Of a stretch of DNA of 64,000 nt, positions 62,784 to 64,000 are shown piece after piece. Made by a program: the position numbers and the translations under genes. The notes under the pieces are model-generated. The model made no database searches. It saw nothing but the letters and a program-made list of their open reading frames with translations, and was not told the origin of the DNA. Position 1 is the first letter of the stretch; every line of letters begins with the position of its first letter. The DNA comes from Euphorbia lathyris (lineage: Eukaryota > Streptophyta > Magnoliopsida > Malpighiales > Euphorbiaceae). The stretch spans positions 40,384,501-40,448,500 of the forward strand of contig NC_088919.1 in assembly GCF_963576675.1 (NCBI RefSeq), given 5' to 3'.

Positions 62784-63222
62784 AGGGTGAGATCTGGTGT
62801 GATAAGGGCTTGTGGTGTGGCAAGGAGCTTATGGTGTGACAGAATAAAACTACGTAGCTTTAATGATAATTGAAAAGTGCAGTGTGATAAATTTGTAAAT
62901 AAAAGGAAAGAGATGATAGAGAAAATTGTTTTATTTCTTTTTTTTTTAAAATACATTTTCCCGACCTTTATAACATCGTTTTTCGAAAATTTTTATACTG
63001 TTAGACTCGTCTAAATTAGACAGTCATTTTGAGATCCCTGAAGCTCATGTAAGAAAATTCCCGGTGAACGGAATCCGGCAATTAGGTGGGCGTTTTCCGG
63101 CGAGAAACAAAAAAGTACCCAGAAAATTCTCAAAAACTTCCAGAAAATGTTAAACATTGTTATGAGAAACTTTAATTCTTGGGTCGAAGCGAGATTTCTT
63201 ACGGTTTAGTCCCAATAAAATG
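62308..63222. repeat. Foldback unit 3 of array, centred on a microsatellite
   Basis: The left arm from 62308 is mirrored by the right arm ending at about 63222, extending at least 250 bp inward (TCCGTTCACCGG and its mirror, GATCTTAAAATGACCG-type sequences). The centre has inverted TCACACCA/TGGTGTGA motifs around the CT/AT microsatellite. Confidence 0.85.
62741..62782. repeat. Compound CT/AT microsatellite
   Basis: A run of CT dinucleotides followed directly by TA dinucleotides at the axis of the foldback unit. Confidence 0.95.
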
Positions 63223-63261
63223 TTTTCCTTAATTTTATCCATTTTACATGCTTGAACAATT

Positions 63262-64000
63262 TGTTGCGTCAAAACCGTAAAGAATCTCGCTTTGAGCCAA
63301 AAATTAAAGTTTCTTAAAATGATGTTTTACATCTTTTGAAATTTTTTGATAATTTTCTGGGTACATTTTGGGTCATACCTTTCAGCACTATGTATTGGAA
63401 AAACCAGCATATACTGCTGGATGCCAGCACGTTGTTCTAAATCAGTATACAAATTGTTTTAATTAGTGTACTGAATTGTTTCAAATCAGTGTATCAATTG
63501 CTCCAACAAAATAATTATATTGTTCCAATAGAATTCTTAAATTATTCCAACAGAATATTTACATTTTTCCGACAGTTTACGTAATTGTTCCAAATCAGTG
63601 TATAATTTATTCCAACATAATACTTATATTGTTCCAACAGAATAAATTAGCGTACCAATTGTTCCAACAAAATAGTTATATTATTCCAACATAATACTTA
63701 TATAGTTCCAATATAATAAATCAATTTACCAATTGTTTCAAATCAATTTTATTATCTATTGTCTTCAATTTCATTTTTGTTTTTTAGTACTTAATATAGT
63801 ATTTTCAAATTTATATTAGTTATATTATTTAGAAAATAATTCTAATTCTTATATTCTTCCAACAAAATAAATCTGTGTACCAATTGTTTCAAATCAGTGT
63901 ACCAATTTTTCCAACAGAATAGTTATATTATACCAACAAAATACTTATATTGTTCCAATAGAATTGTTATATTGTTCTAACAAAATATTCCAATACATAG
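63262..64000. repeat. Foldback unit 4 of array, cut by window end
   Basis: The left arm (TTGTTGCGTCAAAACCGTAA, CTTTCAGCACTATGTATTGG) and a repeat-rich centre are present. The window ends in ATTCCAATACATAG, the start of the mirrored right arm. Confidence 0.8.

Overview
The window is nuclear DNA from a flowering plant, almost certainly a eudicot. The signs are Athila- and Tat-lineage Ty3/gypsy elements, short-LTR Ty1/copia elements primed by initiator-Met tRNA, a LINE whose ORF2 carries a C-terminal RNase H, a PIF/Harbinger relic, many AT-rich foldback MITEs, and two ordinary plant genes: a P-class pentatricopeptide-repeat (PPR) protein and a TMEM45/DUF716 membrane protein. I cannot name the species. 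No rRNA or tRNA gene or CRISPR array was seen.

Left end (1-7176, minus strand): an Athila-lineage element truncated by the window edge. Its gag-pol is one long frame broken by four stops and one frameshift. Its 5' LTR cuts a degenerate DUF1985 gene (7177-8553) of the kind carried by Mutator-like elements. Upstream of that gene lies an array of 53-bp hairpin repeats, followed by about 2 kb with no recognisable gene.

Middle (10990-43729): a five-level nest that can be read from target-site duplications (TSDs). A PIF/Harbinger deletion derivative (TSD TTA) contains copia-A (TSD AATCG/AATTG). Copia-A contains a 970-bp foldback MITE in its left LTR (TSD TTTTATTTA) and, in its integrase region, a Tat/Ogre-type giant of about 20 kb net (TSD ACCAT/ACCCT). 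That giant has a LINE inserted in its 3' LTR. The Tat element is the most unusual part of the window. Its gag-pol frame is nearly intact, with one amber codon between the second RNase H and the integrase. The gag region appears to hold four successive capsid-like domains. Between integrase and 3' LTR it carries, on the opposite strand, a six-exon plant-mobile-domain gene with its own TATA box and five well-formed phase-0 introns. Its LTR promoter is preceded by an array of GC-rich palindromes.

Right part (43730-64000): the intact PPR gene (44189-46129) and TMEM45/DUF716 gene (48972-49835) form the only conventional gene island. Next comes a TIR foldback element (52055-57661, TSD TATTTTAAA) hosting copia-B (52398-57317, TSD GTATT), whose two 133-bp LTRs differ at one site. 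Beyond it are a SINE-like insertion with a 16-bp TSD, relics of LINE RNase H, and from 59863 to the window end an unusual head-to-tail array of foldback units with roughly 40-bp linkers. One unit of that array is interrupted by a second MITE of the same family as the one in copia-A.
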